Shown: positions 10,061 to 21,532, counted from the first letter of the stretch. The stretch: DNA of 64,000 bases from Euryodendron excelsum (GCA_033060915.1 CM065390.1:22424501-22488500), one strand, 5' to 3'. The notes: generated by a model from the sequence alone, not told the origin. Program-made: numbers and translations.

Positions 10061-10536
10061 AAGAGTAACAGCGCGTAAGAGAAAAAACTTCTCTACCCAT
10101 CTTTTAGGCTTTTGACTCGCACTAAGCCTCCCCCCTCTTTGAACTAAGAAAAATGGGTGTAGACTTGAACTAATTTTCAAGGAGATTTTCATTCTTTGTC
10201 TACTTTTTCCAATTCCAGTATGTTTTTATGCCCAATTGCTCGATCTCCGGTAGTCACTTCAGCTATTAATCATGATGAGGTTCTTTCCAAAATCCCATCC
10301 TCTCTAATTAGTCATCTTTGGATAAGGTGGCCATGAGCAAAGTAATTTTTGCTCAAATCCTCTCCCTCTCAACAATTTGTCTTTACCATTAGATGCCACA
10401 ACTCGTCACATTACTTTTATCAAGGTGGGGGTCTTCTACTCAGTTTCTTCAGATTGCTAGAGATCAAGTTGTAGCCTTGATAAAGGGCATTGGTGACCAA
10501 ACTTAGAATTATGCTAGGCAACCTCTTAGAGACTAT
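10061..10536. other. No gene seen
   Basis: Mixed-composition DNA with no frame that resembles a known protein and no clear terminal repeats. Confidence 0.5.
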
Positions 10537-10770
10537 GGGTTCATTTGGTAGGGCTAGTTTCAATATTTTTTTTGCCTTGGTTTTTTTTGGCGTATAAATA
10601 AAAAAGTCAATTTTTTAAAATTTTTTTGCTTTTATATTTTTATTTTTTTTTGCTTTTATGTTAGTCTTAGCTTATAAAAGCAAAAAAGCTCAAAAAAAAA
10701 ATTAAATTTTTTTGTTTATAAGTCAAAAAAATTAAAAAAAAAAAAAAAAAAACTGTTCTAAATGAGCCCC
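10537..10770. mobile_element. Short MITE candidate with GGGYTCATTT ends
   Basis: GGGTTCATTTGGTAGGGCTAG at the left and the inverted right end GGGGCTCATTTAGAACAG are similar. The interior is A/T homopolymer-rich and partly self-complementary (GCTTATAAAAGC). No clear target duplication is visible. It looks like a Tourist/Harbinger-type MITE but is badly eroded. Confidence 0.5.
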
Positions 10771-11850
10771 ATGCTGCAAAGTTTTCCCCCTCAGGACGCT
10801 TGTGAAACCAAACCCATGATGGTCATGGCTTCTTTAGATGGGCTAGCAAGTTGCTGGCCAACAAACCCTCCCTATTGGGCCTCTCCAAAGCAAACCCAAA
10901 ACTTTCTATTTGTATTCCCCATATATCCAGTCTGGTCCACCAATGGAGACCCAAAAACGGGTTTTACAACCCTGCCGGTTGGTTCTCTAGCTTCTGCCCA
11001 TCGGTTAGCCCAAGACTTATAGGCTGTGCAGGGTTAATACGACTATGAGAGGTTAGAAACTCCCGCATTGCGCTAAGAAAACAGTCAGAAATCATCCACA
11101 AAAGCGTACTCTTGTTGACCCTCAGCTATAGCCCTATCAATATCAAGGGTATTTTTTAAATTATACATTTGTTGATCAAGACAAAAAAATTATCTTAATT
11201 TGTGTCTAACTAGAAGGGTTAAAAGTGTTAATTTTTTCTCCCTTTAATAGTGTCTGGAAAAAAAAATAAATTATAATAGTTTAAAAAGTGAAAATATAAT
11301 AATTTTTAGTTTAAGAGGTAAAGTGATATCATCTCATAGTTGAAAGATGTCGAAATGTAATTTAGCCTTATTTTCACTCATTTTTAGGGTATACGACTAT
11401 ATTTCTTTAAAAGTGGAAGAGCTCATAAAAAAATTAAAAGTAAAAGTGGGAATGACAACGAAACCTTACGCAAAAAACAAGAGGGATAAAATAGTTTCAT
11501 TAATTCATCAAACGGTTTTTAAAAATTATGCCAAAACACAACCTAAATTGGATAAATTTTAAGTGTTAAAATAATACCAACTGCTGCAATTAAGATTTAG
11601 GCATTATTGTGTGAGATTCACCTAGTATATGGATGACAAAAGATCGTAACAGAATTGGTATCCTAAAAACATATTTGTTTCCTAATTGTATTTGTTTTCC
11701 CTTTAAATTTGAGAGTGCACAAAGAACCGAAAAACCCATGAACCAAACCAATCTATCCTCCATTGTTTGATTTGGTTCAAGTCTATTCTTAAAATGACTA
11801 AACTAATAAATTCAGTTTGATTTCAAGGTAATATTCTTAAGAACTGACTC
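10771..11850. other. No gene recognised
   Basis: Two overlapping plus-strand frames at 10,762-11,048 (86 and 65 codons) and a Lys-rich frame at 11,347-11,562 have no resemblance to a known family. The rest is AT-rich. It could hold old repeat fragments. Confidence 0.45.
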
Positions 11851-11854
11851 AATC

Positions 11855-12012
11855 TGAGAATCAATCCAGGACCTGTACATTATAAAATTTTATGTCCATG
11901 TATCTTTAATAACTATTTTTTGCTCAAAACTTAAGAATCAACCAAGACCCAATCTATATATATTACAAAATCATATATACATATATCTTTAAATAAGGAT
12001 TTTTTTTCTCAC
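11855..12012. repeat. Two-copy tandem repeat of about 80 bp
   Basis: AGAATCAATCCAGGACC followed by ATTATAAAATTTTATGTCC, then TATCTTTAATAACTATTTTTT, recurs as AGAATCAACCAAGACCC followed by TATTACAAAATCATATA, then TATCTTTAAATAAGGATTTTT. The two units are adjacent and diverged. Confidence 0.65.
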
Positions 12013-13078
12013 GTTAGTATTCTCACTACTCAAATATTATTGGTTTAACGCAAAGAAAGGGCTTCCCCCGGCCACCATTAAATCGAATTTTCAGTATTTT
12101 GTCGGAGGGGAAAAACACATATGTAAAGGAAAGGTAGACTCCCAGCGGATGCGAGAAAGATGTCAAAAGCATCTTCTTAGGGTCAGATTGGACTTTATCT
12201 TCTTGCCCTGCTTGCCACCACTCCGAAAGCCTGATTCGCAGCTCTCTAAATCATTCCGAAGTAAGTTAGGGGTCTAGCTCAGCTCTAAGCCTAGGATAGG
12301 ACCTTGTCCAGGAACCAACTTCTTTCTATTTGAGTAGAATTAGAACGGAGTCTCAGTAAACCGTGCTAAAGCCCACCCTCTAGCCCTAAAGTAAAGGCTT
12401 TTCCCAGACTCATCTCGCCGGCGAAATTTTATTCTCTGTCCTACCTCCTATGAGCCCTAAGCAGACCAAGCTTCCTTAGCGTACTGAGCCTACCTATTCA
12501 AGAGAACAGAGACTAGCTACAATGGTCTTCATTCTCCTTTCGAGGGCGATCCTTTCTAGAGAAATCCGCCAGCCATAAGGATGAAAGTTTTTAAAGCACA
12601 TACCCGGGGAACTTGCAATCTAGGCCCGCTTTCTTTGTCTAGTGAATTATGAACGCATCGGCATACCGACCTGCCTCAGCTAAGGAATGGGATTTTTCCA
12701 TGTCATGTAAAGGCAAGCTGACAAATAGTTTCCCTCAGGGTATAGAGTTGGTCTGTTGTATTCTAGAGATGAAGTTGCAAGAAGTACAGAGTCGATGTTC
12801 TAGAAGGTTTTTGGACATGTGCACGTAGAGAACTAACGGAAGTGTTGAAAGTGAGTTATATGCACATGGGGATATGGGACGCGTGTCTAGTTCTCATTGG
12901 AAAGGAATCAGCTGAATATTCCTTCTGTCTCCCGCCTGACACAGTTTGACACGCGGTGATACCTGATTGGCCCCAAATCTATAGTTGTAGAAAGAATATC
13001 AAGAGAACAAGCACGCGGGAAAAAGCAAGCGTCTGATCAGATCAATCAAGAGATAGTGGTTCGGCCAAACATCTTTGA

Positions 13079-13363
13079 ATGAAAAAGCATGACGAGAATT
13101 ATCAACTTGAAATGTTGGAACTTTTAGAAGCAATGGCCTCTATTTTTAATCGTGGTGCAAGAAACAGTAGGGGCAGGGCCAGAAATGGTGGGTGCGGGAT
13201 AAGAGGTTTTGAGCATGGGGCAAAAAGTGTAGCTGCAGGTTCCTCCCTAAAACCCGATTCTCTCTCAAGAGACATTCATCAAAGAACGAATTGGTGGATA
13301 GAGCGTCTCCAAAATTTATTTGCAGTTAATCTACAAATGCAAGGGAAAGAGGGAGCTCCCTGA
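13079..13363 (+). CDS. Unrecognised 94-codon open frame in the mitochondrial-like block
   Basis: The frame starts with ATG and encodes an acidic N-terminus (MKKHDENYQLEMLELLEAM), then a Gly/Arg-rich part (RNSRGRARNGGCGIRG) and a basic-aromatic end including TNWWIERLQNLF. It has no recognised domain. A short following frame near 13,370-13,430 and the helicase-like piece at 13,701 lie downstream on the same strand. It might therefore be the decayed N-terminal part of the same protein, but I see no endonuclease motifs to prove that. It may equally be a chance frame. Confidence 0.25.
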   Translation: MKKHDENYQLEMLELLEAMASIFNRGARNSRGRARNGGCGIRGFEHGAKSVAAGSSLKPDSLSRDIHQRTNWWIERLQNLFAVNLQMQGKEGAP

Positions 13364-13700
13364 TATGGATAACTTCTTAGAAAGCCATAGGAAGAGACCA
13401 AACAATCTAATGATATACACTTGTGATGTTAGAGACTAGTTTGGAAGAGGAGAGGTCGTTGATTCTTCTCCAATTCTTCTGTTGGATTGTAATAGGATTT
13501 AGGATTCAAATAGAAATTAGAAATAGCTTGGAGAGATGGTTGAGCAATCAGCAGGCAGGCATAAGTAGCTAAAGGCAGCAATCGACCATCTTAAGCAGCA
13601 AGAGAAAGAAGGACCAAGGCAATAAAAGATGGGATCTATCATCAACGACATTCTCTCATTTCAAAAAAGGACAAAATGGAATCATGGAAATCTCTCATAG

Positions 13701-13997
13701 AGCTATGCAACTAACGACTCCATATCCCGTGTTTTAAGAATCTATTTTACCAGCTCCCGAGGAGATGATCTCACTGGGGCACAAAATGACTACGATCTGT
13801 GGGTTTTCGATGAATCCCACGAACCAAAGGATTCACGGGGATTTCACAAGAAAGCAAATGTGCCTATCGTAATGATAGCTAACAAACTACAAGTTAGCAT
13901 GAGAGATCAGGAACCCTTTAGAGCAAGGTACATCAGGATGAGAATATCATCAAATATACATGATCTAGATGAAGGCAGCATTATAGCAACACTTTGA
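13701..13997 (+). pseudogene. SF3 helicase fragment, CRESS-Rep-like
   Basis: About 97 codons end at a TGA (13,995-13,997). They contain SSRGDDLTGAQNDYDLWVFDE, with a Walker-B-like hydrophobic-DE at 13,800-13,820. They also contain VPIVMIANKL with the sensor Asn near 13,885, and an Arg-rich end (RARYIRMR). This order (B, then C with Asn, then basic) is that of superfamily-3 helicases in Rep proteins of circular single-stranded DNA viruses and related plasmids. No Walker A and no HUH endonuclease motif were found, and an in-frame TAG lies at 13,698. It is an old fragment, not a working replication gene. Confidence 0.4.
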
Positions 13998-14675
13998 TTT
14001 GGTGTCATACTAAAGAAGGAGAAAGGTGAATTACACACCTTTTTTCTAATGCATCCTCGAAAGGAGCCAAAGCAGACCGAGAAGAAAGAAGGAAGGCTTC
14101 ATCTGCTCCAAGCCCCTAAAAAAGTAAAGGGCGACAGCCCTAAAAAAAAATGGAAAGAGTTCGTTTCTTCCTCAAAAATTTTGAATGGATCGTCCAACTG
14201 GAAATGATAACAGAATGCATAGGTCATTAGAAGGAGTTCCAATAAGCGGATAAATACAGTATACCACCTTACTTATTTCCTCTATGAGGGAGAAAGCAAA
14301 TTGAAGAACCCGCGGATATGTGCAAAACTCAAATTATTTATTGTTAGCCAAGGAAAATGACTCGTGGTAAAGACAAGATAGACTTTGACCAGACGTGCTC
14401 GAAATCTTTTTTTTTTTTTTTCGATCCGGGGGAAGTTATCGCTCCTTCACCTCGTAAACTTAATAAAGCGACTTCAGAGAATCGAGATTGAGTTGGTCTT
14501 CAGTCTACTGAGGCCCAGGAGCGCCTCCCCGGAACTCCTTATCTTTAGAATAATGAGATTCATGGGGGTTCAATGCCGGAAAGAATTGGGTTCGATTCCC
14601 ATAGCCCCGATGTGGATTTCCCTCTTTTTGGGAAACGGGAATAACGAGAGGTATCGAAGAAGGTGTGTGTGTGTA

Positions 14676-14939
14676 ATGGAAAAGAAAGATCTGTTAACTC
14701 TTCTAAGAGAAGAAGATATTTGCATGAAAAAGAGGGATTTGATAGAAAAGTTAGTTAAAATAGTCGATTATCTTTGGGAAACAGAGAACGAGTATAAGGA
14801 AGTGGTGTCCAAGAGTCAATTGGAAGAAATGAAGGAAGCATTAAAAAACTCAACTTTCAGGTTCTCCGCCATGTACAGATCATTTATTCCCAAACCAAAT
14901 AAGCCGAGAGAGAAAGTGAGTCACTTCTGTCCAACTTAA
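14676..14939 (+). pseudogene. N-terminal piece of a group II-intron-type reverse transcriptase
   Basis: From an ATG at 14,676 the 87-codon frame shows a charged helix (KKRDLIEKLVKIVDYLWETE), then SQLEEMKEAL and FRFSAMYRSFIPKPNKP. The x-FIPKPNKP-x segment is the entry to RT domains 0/1 in group II intron and related plant mitochondrial RT-like proteins. After it the frame runs into unrelated residues and stops, so palm and catalytic YADD are missing. The frame is open upstream to 14,385, but that part looks non-coding. It supports mitochondrial origin of the block. Confidence 0.5.
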
Positions 14940-14984
14940 CTGACAGATTCCAACAGCGTCCCCTGGCCTGGTCACATATTATAT

Positions 14985-16875
14985 ATGAGATCCAACCTTG
15001 CTTAACGTCACATTTAGCTTAATTGCATACTTAATAGTGCATAATTTTCTTAATCAAGGAGCTTGATTGAGATGTTTTAATGTGAGCATGTTATATGAGG
15101 ATTGATTTATTTTGAGCATTATTAATTAGCTTAATCCATGATTAATTAGCTTTATTAATCTCTATGCTTAGCTTATAGCTAATGATGATTAATGAGCCTT
15201 AAAAATGTTTTTTAATTATGTGGATTAGTGGTGTGGTGAAGCAAGGAGGTGCTAGGTGGAAGGTTTAACCTCAAGCCACCTAGGTGTGTGCATAAGGTGT
15301 TTGTGTGAGGTGTGTGCCTCATTGGTAGCATATGTGTGTGTGTGTGTGTGTGTGACATTTGTGTGGTTAGATACAATTTATATCTATTGTGACTTCAAGT
15401 CAAGGGAAGAGGGAAGAGAGAGATGCTTGTGTAGTAACTTGTGTTTAGTAAAAGAGAAAGTGAGAGAAAATAAGAGAAAGAGAGGAAATTGAAGGGGAAA
15501 GTTGTGCATCCATTGTTTGAGGTGAGAAATCTCAAGTTTATGGTTGTTTGCATGCATATTTATTGATTGTTGAATGTAAAAGACTTATCATGTCTTAGAA
15601 TTGAGAATTATATCCAAGAAGCTTGAGATTTAAGTTGAAAACTTAGGATTATTCATGTTTTGCATGTGTTAATGTTTTGAAGTCATGTTTGAGGTTTGAG
15701 GCTTTAGAACTTTATTCTAGGCTTTAGAGGACTTAGTTTTGTATTGAAGGGGGTGTGATAGAAGTGGCAAGAGAGATATAAAACCATGTTTTGAAGACAC
15801 CAAGTTTGGACCAAAAACGAGGAAAGGCACATCGGCGTAGTGGACGGTGCCTATTGGCACAGTCCACTGGCCAAGGGGCTTTAGGGCGTGCTAGGAGTAC
15901 GCCTACTAGCACCGTCCCCTGGCCAGGGGCACCAGTAAGGCGCCATGGCACAGTCCATGGCTAGTTTGGCTTTTCTTTTTGCATTGTATTCTTTTTGTAA
16001 TGCATTAGGAAGGGTTTAACACTTCTAATTGAGTTCTTAATGTGTCATTGATATATCATTTCTTATATTTGGGCATCATAAGTCATGAACATATATTGAT
16101 TATGTATATTTCATAAGTTTGACGTGGTAGTGTGTGATAGGTTCGGAAGTAGCTAAAAATTCTCCAATTCCACCAAAAGAGTGAATCAACCTTACTTTAT
16201 AAGCGGATTGAGGTGGAGATTTAAGATATTCGTACTCTTATTGAATTGAATGTCTTATTATCTATGTCGGTGTTGAATGTTGGATTATGAGGTGACATCA
16301 CATACTATATACATTGTGTGCATAACTTGCATTGCACAGAGAATGTTCAGTGATATGGAACCAACCTAAGGTTCGGTTATGTGGGACTAACCTAAAGAAT
16401 ATCACGTGGGATATTCTTAGATAACAAGCCATCGATATATTGAGCTAATGTTATCTAGAGGCATGCACATATGTGATGACATCAAACATTGCATCACAAA
16501 GAGACATTGCATTACATGAGTCATTACTCGTTAATGTTGGTGGTGTTGGTGGTAAGTGTATGGTTATATATCATTGAAAGTGGATTATCTACTGATGGAT
16601 GACTCAGTATTTATCTATCATTCATTATTTACGAGTTTGAAATCGTAGTGAGCACGTTGACAATAGCTCATACCCACACAAATTGTTTTGCAGGTAAAAT
16701 GAGTTGTTGTCCAGTCCACTGTTGTTGATGTTGAGTTGATGAGCTATGAAGAGCTCTTCTTGTTGAGCCATAAATCTTGTATATGTTGTACACTGGATGA
16801 GAGTATGTTAGAGTTTGTTTACATTAGGGTTTGGCAAATGTTTATGAGTTTGGATTAGTAATCTTTTTTACGTAT
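14985..16875 (+). mobile_element. Chromovirus (Tekay/Del-like) 5' LTR, first part
   Basis: This DNA is the left portion of an LTR that resumes at 21,533 and ends GGGCGTGACA at 21,701, directly before a tRNA-Met-type primer site. The left end is not certain: TGAGATCCAACC near 14,985 is the best TG candidate. GC-rich inverted motifs (GGTGCC, GGCACAGTCCACTGGCCA and relatives) occur at 15,828-15,950. The LTR is split by a solo Ogre-type LTR. No protein is encoded. Confidence 0.6.
15333..15354. repeat. (TG)n microsatellite
   Basis: Eleven or so TG dinucleotides within the chromovirus LTR. Confidence 0.9.
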
Positions 16876-17379
16876 TGTCGCGCCCAGACTTTTCGCACTT
16901 GAGGAATACATACACAAGCGAAAAAAACACTATACTCTCTCGTTAGAACTCACCCTCCTAGAAGAATGAGTGCGATTATATTTGAAATTTGAATTGAAAA
17001 TTGATTTGAATAAAGGGCTTTTAGAAAAAGTTTGGAGTCGCCACCTAACTTGATTAAGGTGAGTTAGGTCACTAAGCGCAATCCGAAGATTACACTTAGG
17101 GTTTTTGAAAACAATTTTGAAAATATCTCCTAAAGAGAGGGTTTTTAGGAAAACAGGTTGTTTGGCAACCTTTGAAAAATATTTAAGCCCTTTTTGAAAA
17201 TAAACTCCATTTTGGTCTTTCGAAAACAGTGATCTAGGTTCGGAGGTTAGTTACGTGTAGAGAAGACGCATTAAGCCATCACCCTACCCTGCCCTTGTGG
17301 TACCTACATGTCTATTTACTCTAGATCCACCTATGAGAGTCTTCAACTAACAAATGTTCAATCTTATTTAATTTAGAAA

Positions 17380-18960
17380 AAGAATGCTTAAAAATATGAT
17401 GCATGAGATGCAAGTGCAAAAATATTTGAAAATAGATTTTGAAATAGATTTGAAAAGAAAATGAAGAGAGATTTGAAAAAATAGATTTGATTTGATTTTG
17501 AAAACAGATTTGAGAAAAGAGTTTTGAAAAGAATTGTGGAATTGGAAATTGGAAAAAGGTTGTGGAAATAGAAACTTGAAAAAGGTTGTGACCGCACCCA
17601 TGAGGGTTGCTTATGTATCCTTTTGGAGGAATCAGGTCAGTCGTAGTTCAGACCCAAAGTCCGATAGAAAATAGAATGTTTGATATGGAAGAAGAAGTTG
17701 AATTGGAATTTGGATTTAATTTTGAATTTAGAATAGAGGATTAGAAATTGGAATTGAAAGATTAGGAAATTGATTTGGAAAGATAGAAATTTAGAAAACC
17801 TAGACTTAGGAAAGATAAGATTTAAAAAGGACTTGAGATTAAGAAAGACTTGACTCAACTTGGAAAAGTTTTGAGAAAAGATTTGACTTGAATATTAGAC
17901 TTGGAGGATTAGGAAAGATTGGATTTAGGAAGGGTTCGAATTAGGAAATGTCTGACTTAGGAAAGTTCTGTTTAAGGAAATTTTCGAATTAGGAAAGTTT
18001 TGGTTTAGGAAGGTTTTGAAATAGGAAAGGTTTTATTTTAAGAAAGTTTCAATTTAGGAAAGTTTCTGGTTTAGGAAAGTTTTGAATTTGGAAAGATTTG
18101 AAATTTAGAAAGTTTGAAAGTTTAGAAAGATTTGAAAAATTAGATTTGAAAAGGGATGGAAAAATGGTTGAATTAGGAAAGGTTTGAAAGGTTAAAGTTT
18201 AAGAAAAGATTTAAAAGTTTAGGTTTAGGAAACTTATGATTTAGGAAACTTATGATTTAGGAAACTATAAGATTAGGAAGAATTTGAATTTTGTTTCTAA
18301 AAAGAGATGTTTTGATTTTGTTTCCAAAAATGGAGGATAGGATCTAGTTTCTTAAATGGGGTTGACATGGATTTGGAAAAGGAAGTTTTAGAAACCCTAG
18401 ATTTGGAATACTATAGTTTTGACGTAGAAAAGAGGTTTTGGAAATATATATAATTTTGATGTAGAAAACAAGAGGTTTTGAAAACCTAGGTTTTGAGACC
18501 AAAATAAGGGATTGAAAATCATGTTTTTTAGAAAGAAAATTAGGGTTTCCTAGTTGTTGGCTCCAGGGCTTGACTTAGGCTCTAAGGAAAGAGTTTTTGG
18601 AAATTGAGTTTTTTATAAAGAGGGATTTTTGGAAAGAAATCTTAGAGAAAAGTTTTTGGAAAGCGAATTTGAGAGGAGTTTTAGAAAGAAGACTTTGGAA
18701 GAAGCTTTTAGGAAAGAGATTTAGGGAGAGAATTTTCTAAGAAGGAAACCTAGGGAGTGTTTTTAGGAAAGGAATTTTGAAGAGAGTGCTTTGGAAAAAA
18801 GTTTTTAGGAAGTTTTAAAAAAAAAATAGATTTTTGAAGGGAGTTTTTGAAAACAATTTTGGAAAGGAATTTAAAGAGAGTTTATGGAAAGCACGTTGGA
18901 AAAGAGATTTTTATGAAGAGATTTTTGAGAAGAGGTTTTTAGAAAGTATATAAAATACCT
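17380..18960 (-). repeat. G-poor low-complexity segment of the Ogre LTR
   Basis: The plus strand shows irregular 15-19-bp units such as TTAGGAAAGTTTTGAA. On the element's sense strand this is C/T/A-rich and almost free of G. Phe- and Ser-rich open frames here (17,368-17,858) are products of this bias and not genes. The same segment follows the TATA box in the other LTRs. Confidence 0.75.
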
Positions 18961-19815
18961 CACTTTTCTAAAGCGATTCTAACCATAAGAAGATTAGAAC
19001 CACTTTAAGGTAGTAGTTTTGAAAATATGGACCATATTAGTCACTTTAAATGTAACACTTTCTTAAAGCAACCCTAGCCATGAAAATGCTAGAATCAACC
19101 TAGGATTGTGATTTTGAAAACAAGTTTTGAAAAAGAAGATTTTGATGTAAGCTTTTGAAAACGAGTTTGATGAAAACGAATTTTGGAAGAATGCAAGATC
19201 ATGATATGCACAATGCAAAGAGGGTCGTGAACATACAAGGTTAAAGGCTTTACCACATAATCAAGGGGGCCGAACTCACGTGGTCTCCAGTTAGACTAAA
19301 AGAAAGCCCCCAACATGGTGATTCTGCAATAGCCTAATCCTACACATGGACCGAGAATTCTCTTGTTTCAAGCATACAAGAAAGGGGGGGGGGAGGGAAG
19401 AAGATGGGGGATCAAAATAGAAGAAAACCCAAGTGGGTTCAGAGGGAGAAGAGAGGGGGGAAAATGCGTAAACGTAAATAAGAAACCTACCTTGTGTCTT
19501 CTTTACTTTGCTTAGCTTTGCGCGCTTTGCTTTGCTTGTCTTTTTTCGATCTTCACTTTAATCTTCAAGAGTTTGTCTTCAATCTTCAAAACTTTAGATT
19601 GCAGCACTTCAAGTCTTCAAAAGAGTCTTTGGAGGCTAGTGTATGAGTGTATGGAAGTGTATGTGAGTGTATACGAGGCTAGGGTTTGTGTATGGAGGCT
19701 AGGGTTTGGAAAACCTGAGGAGGCTAGGGTTTAGAGAGACTACGAGCTCTGTATATCGAAAAGTAGGGTTTTTAGATTGAGTTTGCAGACCTCTTTCACG
19801 CTGGAGGAGGCTCTG

Positions 19816-19823
19816 TATTTATA
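19816..19823 (-). promoter_or_regulatory. TATA box of the solo Ogre LTR
   Basis: TATAAATA on the minus strand, followed by CAGAGCCTCCTCC, at the same relative place as in the other Ogre LTRs. GGCGCC palindromes lie immediately upstream (19,840-19,935). Confidence 0.7.
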
Positions 19824-19837
19824 GACAAAGGAATGAC

Positions 19838-19938
19838 CTGGCGCCTGTTGCAGTGGCGCCAGGCCAAAAATGCTTCTGGCACCACTAAAAGTGGCACCGG
19901 GCCAAATATTGGCTTGGCGCCACTACTAGGGGCGCCAT
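19838..19938. repeat. GGCGCC palindrome pair upstream of the LTR TATA box
   Basis: Units of the form TGGCGCC-ACT-n-AGTGGCGCC occur two to three times, some with GGCACC variants. Similar units sit at 28,855-28,940, 45,520-45,545 and 58,478-58,542, always just upstream of TATAAATA. Confidence 0.7.
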
Positions 19939-20149
19939 CTAGTTAGGAAAGTTTTGAGGTCGGCAAGCAATGTATGTTGAGAAGATTTGGACGCCTGTAC
20001 TAGTGACTACCATGTAATTTTTAGCATGGCTTCACTAGGAGTGACTCCGGAAGGGTCGGAAAGGATTTAAGGGACCAAATTTGGCCCGGAAGGCCGGAAT
20101 AGGGCAGGAACACTTAGAACAGTGTCCCGGAGGTATTTGACTTGAAAAA

Positions 20150-20560
20150 TGACGATAAGAATTGTTGAAAGGGTTGATTGGGCCATTAGGAGCAAAACAG
20201 TCAAACGGGCTAGAAAGCTGTTGGGACGGACTCAGAATGTCCCGGAAGAAGATTCGAGATTTGGAAACATTATTTAGAATGTTCCTAAAGGCTACCGGTT
20301 TGATACCCAGAGCTGGTGTGGCTAGAAAAAGGAGACCAGCCCACCAGGGGCAAAACGGTCATTTTACACCGGATTTACCGGAACTGACTCGGAATGATCC
20401 GGAAAGATAAAGAAGGTTGGGAATACTATAAAAAGCATTCTCGGAAGAGGTTTGATACCCAGAGCCGGTGTGGTCCCCGGGGCGTTCGAATGCCTAGGAG
20501 GCAAAATGGTCATCTTGACCGAAAACCCTCAGAATTGGCCCTAAACTGACTAGAAGGCAC
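20150..20560 (-). repeat. 155-bp modules in the solo LTR U3
   Basis: The phrase GGCAAAA-C/T-GGTCATTTT (reverse of AAAATGACCATTTTGCC) recurs near 20,190, 20,347 and 20,499. Each is next to GGTTTGATACCCAGAGCCGGTGTG. This is the same array as in the other Ogre LTRs. Confidence 0.7.
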
Positions 20561-21164
20561 CTAATCATGTCGAATCGTCTCTAAGACGATCTTGGAAGGG
20601 TGAAATTACCATTCTGAGGACTTAGATGTGTTCTCGAGAAACATGCCGAAAAATGGCCCTAGGGGCAATTTGGTTATTTTTCACCGAAGTGGGCTAGCAG
20701 GCACCGGTGTTGACCTGGGTTTTGAGTGTTTCTACCACTTTGACGGCGGTCTCGTGGTACAGGGGGTTGTTGGAAATTCCCTATATCAACCTATTTGTGA
20801 GTATTTCTGCTACTCTGACGATTTCGATGTTTACAAGTACTTCCGCTACTCTGATGGTTCGCGATCATTCCCGAGACTACCTGATCTCGGGAAGCTGCTA
20901 AAAGGACTTAGCACCTAAGAAGTTAACTTTCTCGAAAGGTGTGCTAAAACAGGCATTTTTACATTGGCAAGCTAGCAGGGACTAAAGGTAGACCGTTCTA
21001 CCATCTAGGGGACTTGGGGTCTCGTCCCGATCAGCAGGTTTAAAGGGACTTACCGTTCAGAAGAAACTTTCTCTGAAAAACGTACCGGATTGGATAGACT
21101 TACCATCTTGAGGAATCAGCTTTCTTGAGAGAGGGATTGGAATTGGAATTGGAAAAGGGGTTGG

Positions 21165-21345
21165 AAAGGGGACTTACCGTCTTCGGAAATATGCGCCTAA
21201 TTTGGAATTAGAAAGGGGACTTACCGTTTTCAAAAAGACGTGCCTATGGGAATAGGAAAGGGGACTTACTGTCTTTGGAAAGACGTGCCTATTGGAATAG
21301 GAAAGGGGACTTACCGTCTTCGGAAAGATGTGCCTATGGGATTGG
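21165..21345 (-). repeat. Four-fold tandem repeat of about 53-60 bp
   Basis: GGGGACTTACCGTCTTCGGAAAGACGTGCC is repeated four times with small changes, joined by TATGGGAATAGGAAA. The other Ogre LTRs in the window carry this unit only once (for example 27,505-27,535 and 44,255-44,290), so it expanded in this copy or its parent. Confidence 0.85.
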
Positions 21346-21532
21346 ACCGAACAATGCCTCCAAGGGCATTTTGGTCATTTTGCCTCTATTTGGGCCTGGT
21401 GGGCCCGCGAAGTAATGGATAGACGGGATTAGGCTTAGAGAGTTGATTTCGATTGGAATACGTCCATATTAACTTGAGTACAAGTCTGGACGGACCGTAG
21501 ACTGCCGAGCGGTAAAAAATGGGGTGCTTACA

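Larger units (their letters stand above)
12040..14945. other. Probable mitochondrial DNA insertion (NUMT)
   Basis: From about 12,040 the base composition becomes visibly more GC-balanced and the texture changes abruptly from AT-rich repeat DNA. It resembles plant mitochondrial intergenic DNA, with unrelated short coding remnants including a group II-intron-type RT piece and a helicase piece. It ends where the chromovirus LTR sequence starts. No standard mitochondrial gene is complete in it, so the call rests on style and on the RT-like fragment. Confidence 0.5.
16876..21532 (-). mobile_element. Solo Ogre-type LTR (4.66 kb) inside the chromovirus LTR
   Basis: On the minus strand it starts TGTAAGCACCCCATTTTTTACC at 21,532 and ends with TGGGCGCGACA at 16,876. 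These are the same termini as the LTRs at 27,313-31,840, 44,069-48,313 and 57,068-61,730. No primer site or polypurine tract adjoins it and chromovirus LTR sequence lies on both sides, so it is a solo LTR. The flanks CGTAT/TCTAT agree in only three of five bases, so the duplication is eroded or rearranged. Internal features match the other Ogre LTRs: 155-bp modules, TATA box, G-poor part. Confidence 0.85.

Noticed and set aside
10762..11048. Two overlapping plus-strand frames outside known repeats
   Set aside because: No recognisable domain or supporting context. A short chance frame is as likely.
14590..14614. GGGTTCGATTCCCATAGCCCC looks like a tRNA T-arm and acceptor end
   Set aside because: No matching 5' acceptor strand, D-arm or anticodon arm was found upstream, so no tRNA gene is called.
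17368..17858. Phe/Ser-rich minus-strand frames resembling membrane proteins
   Set aside because: They come from the G-poor low-complexity part of the solo Ogre LTR.
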